DNA of 9,610 bases from an uncultured bacterium (lineage in GTDB: Bacteria; Planctomycetota; Phycisphaerae; Phycisphaerales; SM1A02): positions 1 to 9,610 of the forward strand of contig CAIOTP010000213.1 of the NCBI GenBank assembly GCA_903861235.1. The letters are read 5' to 3'. Shown in pieces: positions 1 to 7,800 of this stretch. How positions within the stretch are numbered: the stretch's first letter is position 1; each line of letters starts with the position of its first letter. The translations under genes were made by a program, and so were the position numbers. The notes beneath the pieces were generated by a model, which was given only the letters and a program-made list of their open reading frames with translations, did no database searches and was not told the DNA's origin.

Positions 1-574
1 CGACCCACTGGGTGGCGTCGGTGTGGAACACCACCTCGCGCTCGTGGCAGAGCCTGCCGATCTCGGGCACCTCGTTGATGGTGCCGATCTCGTTGTTGGC
101 CCACATGATGCTCACCAGGATGGTGTCGGGCCGCATGGCGGCCTTGACCATGTCGGCGGTGATCACGCCGTCGGCGCTGGGCTCCAGGAAGGTGACCTCG
201 AAGCCCTCACGCTGCAGACGCTTGCAGGGATCCAGGACGGCCTTGTGCTCGTGCACGGCGGTGATGATGTGCCCGCGACCCGGCTGCCCCTCGGGCGCCC
301 TGGCGTACATGTGGGCGGCCCCCTTGATGGCCAGGTTGTTGCTCTCGGTGGCGCCGCTGGTCCAGATGATCTCCTTGGCGTTGGCGCCGATCAACGCGGC
401 GGCCTGCTCACGGGCCAGCTCGACGGCTTCCTCGCCTTCCCAGCCGAACTTGTGGTTCCGGCTGGCGCTGTTGCCGTACTTCTCGGTGAAGTAGGGCAGC
501 ATGGCTTCGACCACGCGGGGGTCGCAGCGGGTGGTGGCGGCGTTGTCCATGTAGATCGGTGTCTTGGCGGCCAT
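1..574 (-). CDS. iscS: Cysteine desulfurase IscS/NifS (N-terminal part, truncated by window edge)
   Basis: This PLP enzyme takes sulfur from L-cysteine, leaving alanine, and passes it as persulfide to Fe-S cluster assembly and tRNA thiolation. It is cytoplasmic. Visible: the N-terminus MAAKTPIYMDNAATT, typical of the family; the SGATESNN loop (about residues 73-80); HEHKAVLD with His110 matching the catalytic/PLP-stacking His104 of E. coli IscS; ANNEIG with Asn161; and DATQ with Asp186 and Gln189, the PLP-contacting residues. About 191 of the usual 390-400 residues are present. The PLP lysine and the mobile-loop cysteine lie beyond the window. The ATG at 574 is preceded by AAGAGGA with about 6 nt spacing. 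The nearest upstream gene (DUF4105) is 145 bp away and a promoter candidate lies between them, so iscS is probably transcribed at least partly on its own. No frameshift is seen. Whether it belongs to an isc or a nif-type subgroup cannot be told from this half. Confidence 0.96.
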   Translation of the reverse strand, partial: MAAKTPIYMDNAATTRCDPRVVEAMLPYFTEKYGNSASRNHKFGWEGEEAVELAREQAAALIGANAKEIIWTSGATESNNLAIKGAAHMYARAPEGQPGRGHIITAVHEHKAVLDPCKRLQREGFEVTFLEPSADGVITADMVKAAMRPDTILVSIMWANNEIGTINEVPEIGRLCHEREVVFHTDATQWV

Positions 575-614
575 GCAGTTCCTCTTGGAAATGAAAATCG
601 GGGAAAGCCGGGCG

Positions 615-646
615 AGTATAGGCGGAAGGGCTCTTCCAAGGAAGAG
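615..646 (-). promoter_or_regulatory. Candidate iscS promoter with overlapping interrupted palindrome
   Basis: On the minus strand, TATACT (615-620) is a near-consensus sigma70 -10 box that would start transcription about 34 nt before the iscS ATG. No good -35 hexamer is present at the usual spacing. Instead, that position holds CTCTTCC-AA-GGAAGAG (631-646), a perfect 7-bp inverted repeat with a 2-nt centre. Another GGAAG half (624-628) sits next to it. Placement over the -35 suggests an operator or activator site. The sequence does not look like the known IscR type 1 or type 2 sites as I remember them. The -10 and palindrome are read directly; the regulatory role is inference. Confidence 0.45.
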
Positions 647-673
647 TTGTCGGCGATTCCGGAGGTCGTGTTC

Positions 674-703
674 AGGGGCGGTTTTCGCCTGCGGGCGGCC
701 CCT
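674..703 (-). terminator. GC-rich hairpin after the DUF4105 gene, weak terminator candidate
   Basis: On the minus strand, 17 nt past the DUF4105 stop, AGGGGC (703-698) pairs with GCCCCT (679-674). Inside it CGCC (697-694) pairs with GGCG (689-686) around a CGCA loop, leaving AAAACC as a one-sided bulge. No T-tract follows, so it is not a classical intrinsic terminator. It may still slow RNA polymerase or mark an mRNA end between this gene and iscS. Confidence 0.25.
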
Positions 704-719
704 CACGCGTCGGTCGCGG

Positions 720-1691
720 TCAGGGCGAGCGGATCACCCGGGAGAACTGGGAGTCGTCGCTGCAGGACTTCGCCCGATCGTTCACCAGGCACCTCGCCCG
801 CAACGTCTCCAGCGGCACCGAGCTGTCGATGGTGCCCCGCTCGTGCATGACCTCGTGCAGGTGGCCGTTGAGGATCCATCGCCAGTCGAAGCGTGACTCG
901 GGCATGGCCACCCGACGCGAGTGCCCGATCAGCGTGGTGGTGCAGTTGTCGGTGAGCGCGTTGTACCACTCCGGACGTTCACGGAGCGCGGAGGCCGCCT
1001 TCAGGTACTCCACCAGCACCGCGCGAGCGGCGTCAAGCGGCACCTGGAGCGGGTAGAGGTAGACCGTCTCGCCTCGATGATGGGTCCGGAGCTTGACCAG
1101 GTCGGTCTCGTCGCCGAAGACGTAGATGAGCTCGTACTGACGGAAGAAGCCCTTGACCGCGTCGTAGGTCTCCCCCTGCTCGCGTCGGGTCTCCACGGAC
1201 AGGCACAGGTGACGACCATCCTCGAAGCCGAAGCTGAGCATGGTGTGCGCGATGCTGGGGCTGCCCCAGTAGACATGGAACAGGTCCACGCCCGTGAGGC
1301 GGGACAGATCGTAGGTCTCGTCGCGCCAGGCCTCGTCGAAGTCGGTCTCGCTGCGGTAACGGCAGCATCGGATGTCGTGCACGGTGACCAGGTCGCCCTG
1401 GAACTCGGCCCACGGCAGGCGGGCCACATCCCGGCTCCAGGCCCGGTCGTTGGACGCGGCCTGCCCCGTGAACACCACCAGTCCCAGACCGAAGGCCCCC
1501 GCCGCGTAGAGCGCGGCCCGCCGCAGTGAGGCGGTGCGCCAGGCCACGATCGGCAGACCAGCCACCATGACCAGAGCCGCCAGCTGGCGCAGCAGCACGG
1601 GACCGGGAAGGCAGAAGACCAGCACCAGCGCCGCCCACCCCACCAGAAGCAGGAGCGGCCCCAGCAGCGTCGACCACGCGCACACACGCAT
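720..1691 (-). CDS. DUF4105 / Lnb N-terminal-domain-like membrane protein
   Basis: A 323-residue protein. Three hydrophobic segments lie near the N-terminus (about residues 8-29, 35-51 and 58-76), followed by a soluble domain likely on the outer face of the inner membrane. The soluble part has DUF4105 (PF13387) hallmarks: the DLFHVYWGSPSIAHTMLSFG stretch with His149, then FFRQYELIYVF, and later EWYNALTDNCTTTL with Cys250. The NC-T motif and the upstream His suggest a Cys/His acyl-enzyme chemistry. Members of this family include Lnb, a lipoprotein N-acyltransferase described in Bacteroides; whether this copy acylates lipoproteins is inference. I chose the ATG at 1691 because it gives a clean membrane N-terminus and clears the upstream gene, which ends at 1726. 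A GTG at 1716-1718 is an alternative. Neither has a good Shine-Dalgarno. The upstream neighbour is itself a lipoprotein and probably shares the transcript. Confidence 0.8.
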   Translation of the reverse strand: MRVCAWSTLLGPLLLLVGWAALVLVFCLPGPVLLRQLAALVMVAGLPIVAWRTASLRRAALYAAGAFGLGLVVFTGQAASNDRAWSRDVARLPWAEFQGDLVTVHDIRCCRYRSETDFDEAWRDETYDLSRLTGVDLFHVYWGSPSIAHTMLSFGFEDGRHLCLSVETRREQGETYDAVKGFFRQYELIYVFGDETDLVKLRTHHRGETVYLYPLQVPLDAARAVLVEYLKAASALRERPEWYNALTDNCTTTLIGHSRRVAMPESRFDWRWILNGHLHEVMHERGTIDSSVPLETLRARCLVNDRAKSCSDDSQFSRVIRSP

Positions 1692-1725
1692 CAGGCGGCG
1701 AGGCGCCGCGCGGGGCACGGCCGGT

Positions 1726-3054
1726 TCACTGCCCAACGGCCATGCCCTCCTCCGCAGGCTCGCCCACCTTGGCGAAGTAGTCGTTGGTGAGAAGCCAGGT
1801 GCCGTTGCCGCGGGACTCCAGCGGCCGCCCCGCCGCGGCTCCCACGTCACGTCGATCGCGCAGCACGGCCACCACGTCGCTCATGGCGGCCGGGTTCCCG
1901 AACACATAGGCGTGCGACGAGCCGAAGCCGCTCACCTTGCACTCCACCAGCTGGATCTGAGGCATCTGCCGGATCAGCTCGATCTGCGCCGGCGAGAACG
2001 GAATCTGCGAGAGCGTGCCGATGCGCGTCTTGCTGCCGAAGAGCCAGTTGGAGAGACCGATGGCGTCGTCCTCGCTGGAGAAGTACACCACCGTGCGCGT
2101 GGCCACGGCGCCCAGATTCTCGATCCAGAACCGCTGCGAGAAGACCTCCAGATCCAGGTCGGGTGCCGCCAGCATGAGGGTCTCCAGCTTGAGCACCTCG
2201 TGCGGGTCCTTGCCTTGGGCGCGGATGGCGATGTTGAGTTCACGCAGCGCGGTGGTGGCCACGTCGGTGCCACGACTGTGCGCCACGATGTGAAGCCGCT
2301 TCAGCTCGGGCAGTTCCGTGAGCACCTTGATCATCTCCCGCAGGTGGAACACGGTGAATTCACCGGACTCGCGGTCGTAGAAGTAGCCGAACGGACCGCC
2401 GTAGCCGGCCGGCCAGGTGTAGGCGATGAAGACCCCCTGACGGCCGATCGACTGCCAGAGGATGGCGGCGCGAGCCACCGCGTCGTAGAAGGTGTTGTTG
2501 AAGCCGTGCACGTACAGGTACACGTCCTTCTCCGCCGAGCCCTCGAGCCGGGACTTCACCAGAGCCAGGAACTTGCTCTTCTCCGTCTCGAGCTCACGGA
2601 AGGACTCCGCGGTGCGGCGCAGACGACCGCCGACCACTTCGAGCGACTCGGGCGTGAGCACCACCTCGCCCTCCTCCTTCACCCGCACCACGTCAAGCTG
2701 GAATCCCGGGTGTTCGCGCCCCTGGCCACTGAGCCGGACCAGCTCCTCCCAACTGGGCGAGGGCGCCAGCGACACCGTGGCCGTCCCGAACGCCATGGCG
2801 GTGGCCCGGCCGTACCCGTATTCAGGCCCCCGCTCGCTCCGGCCGATCTCGGATCGATCCGTGACATACAGGATGTCCATTTCGGGCTTCCGCTGCTCCG
2901 CGGGGAGAGAGGACAGGATCCTGGACCCCGATCCATCCCGCAGCACGTTGGGCGTGGGCGGCAGACGTTCCCTGGAAGCGCAGGCCGCCAGCGCCAGCAC
3001 CACGAGCAGGCCAGCTCCGCGGCAAAGACCGCGGAAAGTTCGGTGAAGGGTCAT
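1726..3054 (-). CDS. Lipoprotein with DUF900-type alpha/beta-hydrolase domain
   Basis: A 442-residue predicted lipoprotein. The signal peptide ends in a lipobox (LALAAC, Cys25). The rest matches the DUF900 (PF05990) serine-hydrolase pattern in order: MDILYVTDR near residue 59; YLYVHGFNNTF with the HGFN oxyanion-hole segment at 183-186; a variant nucleophile elbow HIVAHSRGTD with Ser260 (A-H-S-R-G rather than G-x-S-x-G); a likely catalytic acid in SSEDDAIGLS (Asp329 or Asp330); and a His in SGFGSSHAYVFG (His381). The triad therefore looks intact. The substrate is unknown, probably an ester, lipid or peptide in the periplasm. The ATG at 3054 is chosen because the signal peptide follows it at once; the reading frame stays open upstream, but that stretch is unlike a signal peptide. 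No Shine-Dalgarno is present, and a -10-like box lies only 6 nt upstream, so the mRNA may be leaderless. It is divergent from the sulfatase operon and precedes the DUF4105 gene by 34 bp. Confidence 0.85.
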   Translation of the reverse strand: MTLHRTFRGLCRGAGLLVVLALAACASRERLPPTPNVLRDGSGSRILSSLPAEQRKPEMDILYVTDRSEIGRSERGPEYGYGRATAMAFGTATVSLAPSPSWEELVRLSGQGREHPGFQLDVVRVKEEGEVVLTPESLEVVGGRLRRTAESFRELETEKSKFLALVKSRLEGSAEKDVYLYVHGFNNTFYDAVARAAILWQSIGRQGVFIAYTWPAGYGGPFGYFYDRESGEFTVFHLREMIKVLTELPELKRLHIVAHSRGTDVATTALRELNIAIRAQGKDPHEVLKLETLMLAAPDLDLEVFSQRFWIENLGAVATRTVVYFSSEDDAIGLSNWLFGSKTRIGTLSQIPFSPAQIELIRQMPQIQLVECKVSGFGSSHAYVFGNPAAMSDVVAVLRDRRDVGAAAGRPLESRGNGTWLLTNDYFAKVGEPAEEGMAVGQ

Positions 3055-3218
3055 GCGGCGAGAATACGCGTTGGCCGCTGCCGAACCGGCCGGGTTCCTG
3101 CAGGACAGATCGCCGAATCCCGCAAGGGCGTCGCAATGGATCACGCCGGTCCTCCGTTCGGACGGCCTCGATCCGCTGCCCGTCGCAGCCACGAGAGCCG
3201 TCCAAGGGAGTCTTCCTC
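3055..3218. other. Divergent intergenic region between hydrolase and sulfatase operon
   Basis: This 164-bp gap must carry promoters for both directions. Apart from the TATTCT box near the hydrolase and the sulfatase Shine-Dalgarno (AAGGGAG, 3204-3210, 8 nt from the ATG), I see no convincing -35/-10 pair for the plus-strand operon and no strong palindrome. If expression of the operon is regulated, the site should lie here. Confidence 0.5.
3061..3066 (-). promoter_or_regulatory. -10-like box for the lipoprotein hydrolase (leaderless candidate)
   Basis: TATTCT on the minus strand sits 6 nt before the ATG at 3054, so a start site 6-7 nt downstream would coincide with the start codon. No clear -35 is seen in the GC-rich DNA behind it. 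The lack of a Shine-Dalgarno at this gene is consistent with a leaderless mRNA. Confidence 0.35.
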
Positions 3219-4808
3219 ATGTTCGTGTGGATCTTTCAGGTCGTCCTTTCGCTCATGGTTGCGCTGCAGGCCACCGCCTCGCCGGCCCCCAAGGTCGGCG
3301 TGCGCCCACCCAACTTCGTCTTCATTCAGGCGGAGGCCCAGGGCTGGTCGAGCACTTCGGTGGACATGGACGGCACGCCACCGAGCACCGCGAAGCCCGC
3401 GGGCCTGACCCCCAACCTGGAGGCCATGGCCAGGGACGGCATGCGCTTCACCGACTTCTACGTCTCCTGCCCCCGCTGCACGCCCTCGCGAGCCAGCTGG
3501 GTGACGGGCATCAGTCCGGCCAAGCTGCACATGACCTATCAGAACGAGGGCGGCGCCTCGCGTCGCGACGCCGAGGGTGGCGACGCGAAGTCCAGGTACA
3601 AGCTCATGCGCATGATCCCGCCCACGGTGGAGCCGGACCTGCCTGCGGGCGTGAAGACCACCGGCGGCATGCTGCACGACCTGGGCTACGGCACCGCGCA
3701 CTTCGGCAAGTGGCACGCAGGTCGACAGAAGCCGAGCGACGTGGGCTTCGACCTGTGCGACGGGGCGAACAGCAATCAGGGGCCCGAACGCGGTCAGACC
3801 CCCAACCCGAAGCAGGCGAGCGCGATCACCGACAAGGGGATCGCCTTCATGCGGGAGCAGGTGAAGAAGGGCAAGCCGTTCTTCGTGCAGATCTCGCACT
3901 ACGGCTTCGGCAGCGAGGAGGAGGCCACACCCGAGGCGCTGGAGGCCACCCGACGGCTGGTCACCGGCGTGAGCGGCAAGCCCCTGGGTGCCATCGCCGG
4001 GGCTCGTGACGTGGACACCCAGGTGGGTCGCGTGATGGCCGCCCTGAAGGAGATGGGCGTGGCCGACAACACCTGGATCTTCTACAGCGCCGATCACGGA
4101 GCGCAGGGTGGTGGCGGAGGCGGGGGGCGAAACCAGTCCAACCCACCCTTCACCGGTGGCAAGGGCAGCGTGAGCGAGGGCGGCATCCGCGTGCCGTTCA
4201 TCGTGCAAGGACCCGGGGCGAAGGCCGGAAGCGTGAGCCATGTGCGTGCCACGGGCATGGACCTGCTGCCCACGCTCATGGATCTGGCAGGCAAGCCCCT
4301 GCCCAAGGCGGAACGGCCTGACGAGCAGACCGTGGTGGAGGGCGGAAGCCTGGTGCCGGTGCTCGAGGCCGGCGGCGAAGGCGCCGTGACCCGCAGTCAC
4401 GAGGAGATCGTGATCCACTTCCCCCACTACGACCTGAACAACGGCGGTCCAGCCTCGGCGCTCTATCTGGGCGACTGGAAGCTGGTGCGCAACTACGACA
4501 GCGGCAAGACCATGCTGTACGACATCGCGAAGGACCCTGGCGAGAAGCGCGACCTGGCCGCCGAGCAGTCCGATCGCGTGAAGGACATGACACGCAGGCT
4601 GGACGACTACCTGAAGGCCGTGAAGGCGCAGATGCCCGAGAAGAACACCGATCCGGAGGCGGGCAAGGGCGATCCGCACGACACGCCGCCGCTCGACGAT
4701 GCCCGCGGCGGCGGCAAGGGCGGCGGTGGCAAGGGCGGCGGTGGCAAGGGCGGCGGTGGCAAGGGCGGCGGTGGCAAGGGCGGCAACGGAGGCGGCAATG
4801 CGAACTGA
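3219..4808 (+). CDS. Secreted formylglycine-type (S1 family) sulfatase with Gly/Lys repeat tail
   Basis: A 529-residue exported sulfatase predicted to hydrolyse sulfate esters, perhaps on polysaccharides. The signal peptide spans residues 1-20 or 21 (LQATAS). The key motif CTPSRASWVTG has Cys87 as the residue converted to formylglycine (C-x-P-S-R form, so the aerobic or FGE type of maturation is possible). Further active-site matches are HFGKWH (Lys164, His166), ISHYGF (His228), SADHG (Asp292, His293) and GGKGS (Lys315). The usual N-terminal Asp-Asp metal pair (ADDxG) is replaced by AEAQG (Glu39, Ala40), which is unusual. A Gly run (297-303) follows the ADHG motif. The C-terminal tail, after about residue 496, is GGGK(GGGGK)n, likely disordered. 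The ATG at 3219 has AAGGGAG 8 nt upstream. The last 11 bp overlap the start of the next gene, pointing to an operon with translational coupling. The substrate cannot be read from the sequence. Confidence 0.93.
   Translation: MFVWIFQVVLSLMVALQATASPAPKVGVRPPNFVFIQAEAQGWSSTSVDMDGTPPSTAKPAGLTPNLEAMARDGMRFTDFYVSCPRCTPSRASWVTGISPAKLHMTYQNEGGASRRDAEGGDAKSRYKLMRMIPPTVEPDLPAGVKTTGGMLHDLGYGTAHFGKWHAGRQKPSDVGFDLCDGANSNQGPERGQTPNPKQASAITDKGIAFMREQVKKGKPFFVQISHYGFGSEEEATPEALEATRRLVTGVSGKPLGAIAGARDVDTQVGRVMAALKEMGVADNTWIFYSADHGAQGGGGGGGRNQSNPPFTGGKGSVSEGGIRVPFIVQGPGAKAGSVSHVRATGMDLLPTLMDLAGKPLPKAERPDEQTVVEGGSLVPVLEAGGEGAVTRSHEEIVIHFPHYDLNNGGPASALYLGDWKLVRNYDSGKTMLYDIAKDPGEKRDLAAEQSDRVKDMTRRLDDYLKAVKAQMPEKNTDPEAGKGDPHDTPPLDDARGGGKGGGGKGGGGKGGGGKGGGGKGGNGGGNAN
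4706..4780 (+). repeat. 15-bp tandem repeat, five units, encoding GGGGK
   Basis: The unit CGGCGGTGGCAAGGG occurs four times without change (4721-4780), preceded by one copy with a single T-to-C change (4706-4720). A degenerate partial unit runs on into CGGCAACGGAGG, whose GGAGG (4788-4792) is the Shine-Dalgarno of the next gene. The unit length is a multiple of three, so copy-number change would lengthen or shorten the sulfatase tail without a frameshift. Confidence 0.95.
4788..4792 (+). promoter_or_regulatory. Shine-Dalgarno of the YHYH/PEBP/phosphoesterase gene, inside the sulfatase gene
   Basis: GGAGG lies 5 nt before the ATG at 4798, within the last codons of the sulfatase gene. It decides the start: the reading frame is open further upstream (from 4699), but that part is only the shifted frame of the GGGGK repeat, and the ATG at 4798 leads straight into a signal peptide. 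Confidence 0.75.
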
Positions 4809-7800
4809 ATCGACCTGGCTGGACAGGCTTGTCACCGCCGGACTCGTGCTGGGAGTCCTCGCCTCGACCGTGATGGCCCATCCACCGGGCGAGGGTCACG
4901 AAGGCCACTCCGCCGTGCCGGTGTGGCGAGATCTCACCCATGACCGCACGCTGGAGGGGTGGCTGCTGACCGCGGGCGAGGAATCGATCACCATCGACCT
5001 GCATCACGGCGGCACGGTCACCGTGCCGATGGCCGACCTGGATGAAGAGGGCCGCACCCGAGCGAGGGCTGCTCGGGAACGCAGTCATGCGGCCGCGGGC
5101 CTGAGCACCCCCGCCGCCATGATGGCCTCCGCGCTCTCCGCGGTCGGGGCCGGCGAGCCGTGGCAGGCGGAGAGCTTCAAGATGTTCGGCCCGTTCGTGA
5201 AGCCCCGATGGGACGACCAATGGCTCTTTGTGGAGTCCGACGGCCTGCCGCACGCACCCGTGGCATGCACCATGATGGTGGGCATCACCGCATGGCAGCA
5301 GCAGGTGCCGCTGCCGCAGGACTACTCCGGCGCCAACGCCTGGCAGGTGCCGCTGAAGCCGAAGCTGGCCCAGACCCCCGTGGACGGGCGCAAGGAACTT
5401 CGCAAGGGCGCCATCGCGCTCGCTGCCAACGGCATTCCCATCTTCAACGCGCTCAACAACCGCGGCGCCGACTCGAAAGCCATCGGTGAACTGGACGAAT
5501 TCGGCGGGCACTGCGGTCGCGCCGACGACTACCACTATCACGCCGCCCCCCTGATGCTGCAGAAGGTGGTGGGTCGGAACCGCCCGATCGCCTTTGCGCT
5601 CGACGGCTTCCCCATCTTCGGTCTGTTCAGCGCCACGGCCAAGCCAGGAAGCGACCTGACGTGCCCACTGGGCTCCACGGAGGCGCTCGACCCGTGGAAC
5701 GGCCACTTCTGCCAGGTGCCGCAGGGCCAGGGCCTGGACGGAGGCACACGGAGCTACCACTACCACGCGAGCGAGACCTACCCGTACATCAACGGCGGCA
5801 TGCGGGGCGAGGTGAAGGTGGCGGAGGACGAGATCGTGCCGCAGGCGCACGCCCGGCCTGTGCGTCCGTGGCTCACGGCGCTGCGAGGCGCCCGGATCGT
5901 GGGATTCCGCGAGACCGGACCGAACGCCTGGAGCCTGACCTACACGCTGGATGGCCGCGAGGGGAAGGTGGAATACCAGGTCAAGGAAGGCGGCCGCGTG
6001 GACTTCGCCTTCGTCAGGCCTGACGGCACGCGAACCACGGAGAGCTACACGCCGCGCGAACGCGGAGCCGGCGGCAACCGAGCGAACCGCGAAGGCCGCG
6101 GTGGCGGACAGCGTCCCCCGCGGGACGACGCGGCTCCGCCTCGGGACGACGGCGATCGTCCCCCTCGTCGCGATCCGGATGACCGACCGCCGCGAGAGGA
6201 CGCTCCGGCCGAGACGCTCAAGACGGACTTCCCCTTCGCGTGCACGGGACTGGACAAGGATGGATCGCTCCAGGCGAAGTACACCTGCGACGGCGAGAGC
6301 CTGTCGCCGCCCTTCGAGTGGAAGGACCTGCCCAAGGGCACTCGAAGCCTGGCGATGACCATGCACCACGTGGCCCCTGGCGACGACGAACATGTCTACA
6401 TGGTGCGTTGGGACATCCCCGCCGACGCACCGGCTCTGAAGGCCGGCGACCGATCCGGCACCTGGGGCGTGAACACCGTGAACCGCCGCGCCGAGTACGC
6501 CCCGCCCTGCTCGCAGGGCCCGGGCACCAAGGTGTACGTGGCCACGCTGTACGCGCTGAAGGCGGCCCCGAAGATGGAGGCCACAGGCAAGGCCACCAAG
6601 GCTGAACTGCTGGCCGCCATCAAGGAGCTGACTCTGGGCACCTCGGCGGTGGAGCTCCAGTACGCGCGACAGGACCAGGGCGGCGGTCGGGAGGAACGCC
6701 CTCCGGGCCAGGGTGGTGGGCGCCGTGGCAACCGCGATGGCCAGGGCGGCGGCGGACAAGGCGGCCAGGCTCGCGACGGCGGTCGCCAAGGTGGGCAGGA
6801 AGGCGGGCAGTCCCGCGGTGGCGAACGTCCGGGCGGGCTGCTGCAGCAGATGACGGCCTTCCACACGGAAGTGCCCCCGCACGACTTCGACGTGCTGCTC
6901 GGCGCAGCCACCGATCGGAGCGTGGTGGCGAGCATCCAGGCTTGGAAGCCCGGGTCGTTCTCGATCGAGTACGGCAAGGCCTCGGGGGGTGCACGGTCGA
7001 CCACCCCGGCGGTGCAGGTGGAGAGCGGCAAGGTGGCGGCCATCCAGATCACGGGCCTGGAGCCCGGCACCGAATACACCTACCGCGTGAAGCCTGCGGC
7101 AGGCGATCCGGACGCCATGCACCGCTTCCGCACACGCCCCGCGCCAGGCACGCCCTTCTGCTTCACCATCCAGGCGGACTCGCATCTGGACGCGAACATG
7201 GATCCGAGGATCTACGAGCGGTCGCTGGCCAACGCCCTTGAAGACCGTCCGGACTTTCACGTGGATCTGGGCGACACCTTCATGACCGACAAGCGCGGGC
7301 GTGAATTCGAGCGATCGGCGCCACAGTACGACGCCCAGCGCTGGTGGCTCAGCCGCCTCTGCGCGGATGCACCGCTCTTCATGGTGCTGGGCAACCATGA
7401 CGGCGAAAAGGGAACCTCGGGCACGAATGCCGACGACATCGGTCCCTGGAGCTACCGCATGCGCACCGAGCGATTCCCGCCCCCGGTGCCGGGCCAGGGC
7501 GGCGTCACCGGCCGGACCGACATGCGGGAGGGACGGACCGCCAACTACTACGCCTTCGAGTGGGGTGACGCCCTGGTGGTGGTGCTGGATCCCTTCTCCT
7601 TCACCACGCAGCGGGGACGCGGGGGTCGAGGTGGAGGCGGTCGCGGCGGAGAAGGTGGTGGTGGCCGCGACCAAGGTCCCCTGCCCGCCGACGACTCGGG
7701 CTGGAGCTTCACGCTCGGCCGCGAGCAGTACGACTGGCTCGCCGACACGCTGGCCCGCTCCAAGGCGAAGCACAAGTTCGTGTTCACCCACCACCTGGTG

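Noticed and set aside
23..850. Plus-strand open frame of 275 codons at the left edge
   Set aside because: Antisense to the clear IscS coding sequence, whose conserved PLP-site residues fix the true frame.
1692..1850. N-terminal extension of the DUF4105 protein to an ATG at 1850
   Set aside because: It would overlap the end of the hydrolase gene by over 120 bp and adds a Pro/Arg-rich stretch unlike a signal or membrane segment. The ATG at 1691 starts right before the first membrane segment.
1534..3408. A 624-codon plus-strand open frame over the hydrolase gene and the intergenic region
   Set aside because: Runs antisense through the intact lipoprotein hydrolase with its triad, then crosses the divergent intergenic region and enters the sulfatase gene out of frame. 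No motif, no ribosome binding site.
4706..4780. CRISPR-like or regulatory tandem repeat
   Set aside because: The units are directly adjacent with no spacers, 15 bp long and in frame, encoding GGGGK; a coding microsatellite explains them.
4699..4797. Upstream extension of the phosphoesterase frame to an ATG at 4699
   Set aside because: The extra 33 residues are only an Ala/Arg/Val repeat, the shifted reading of the GGGGK repeat. The ATG at 4798 has a well-spaced GGAGG and starts a proper signal peptide.
3141..4835. A 564-codon minus-strand open frame across the sulfatase gene
   Set aside because: Antisense to an unmistakable sulfatase; it begins with an alanine repeat that is only the reverse reading of the GGGGK repeat, and shows no family features.
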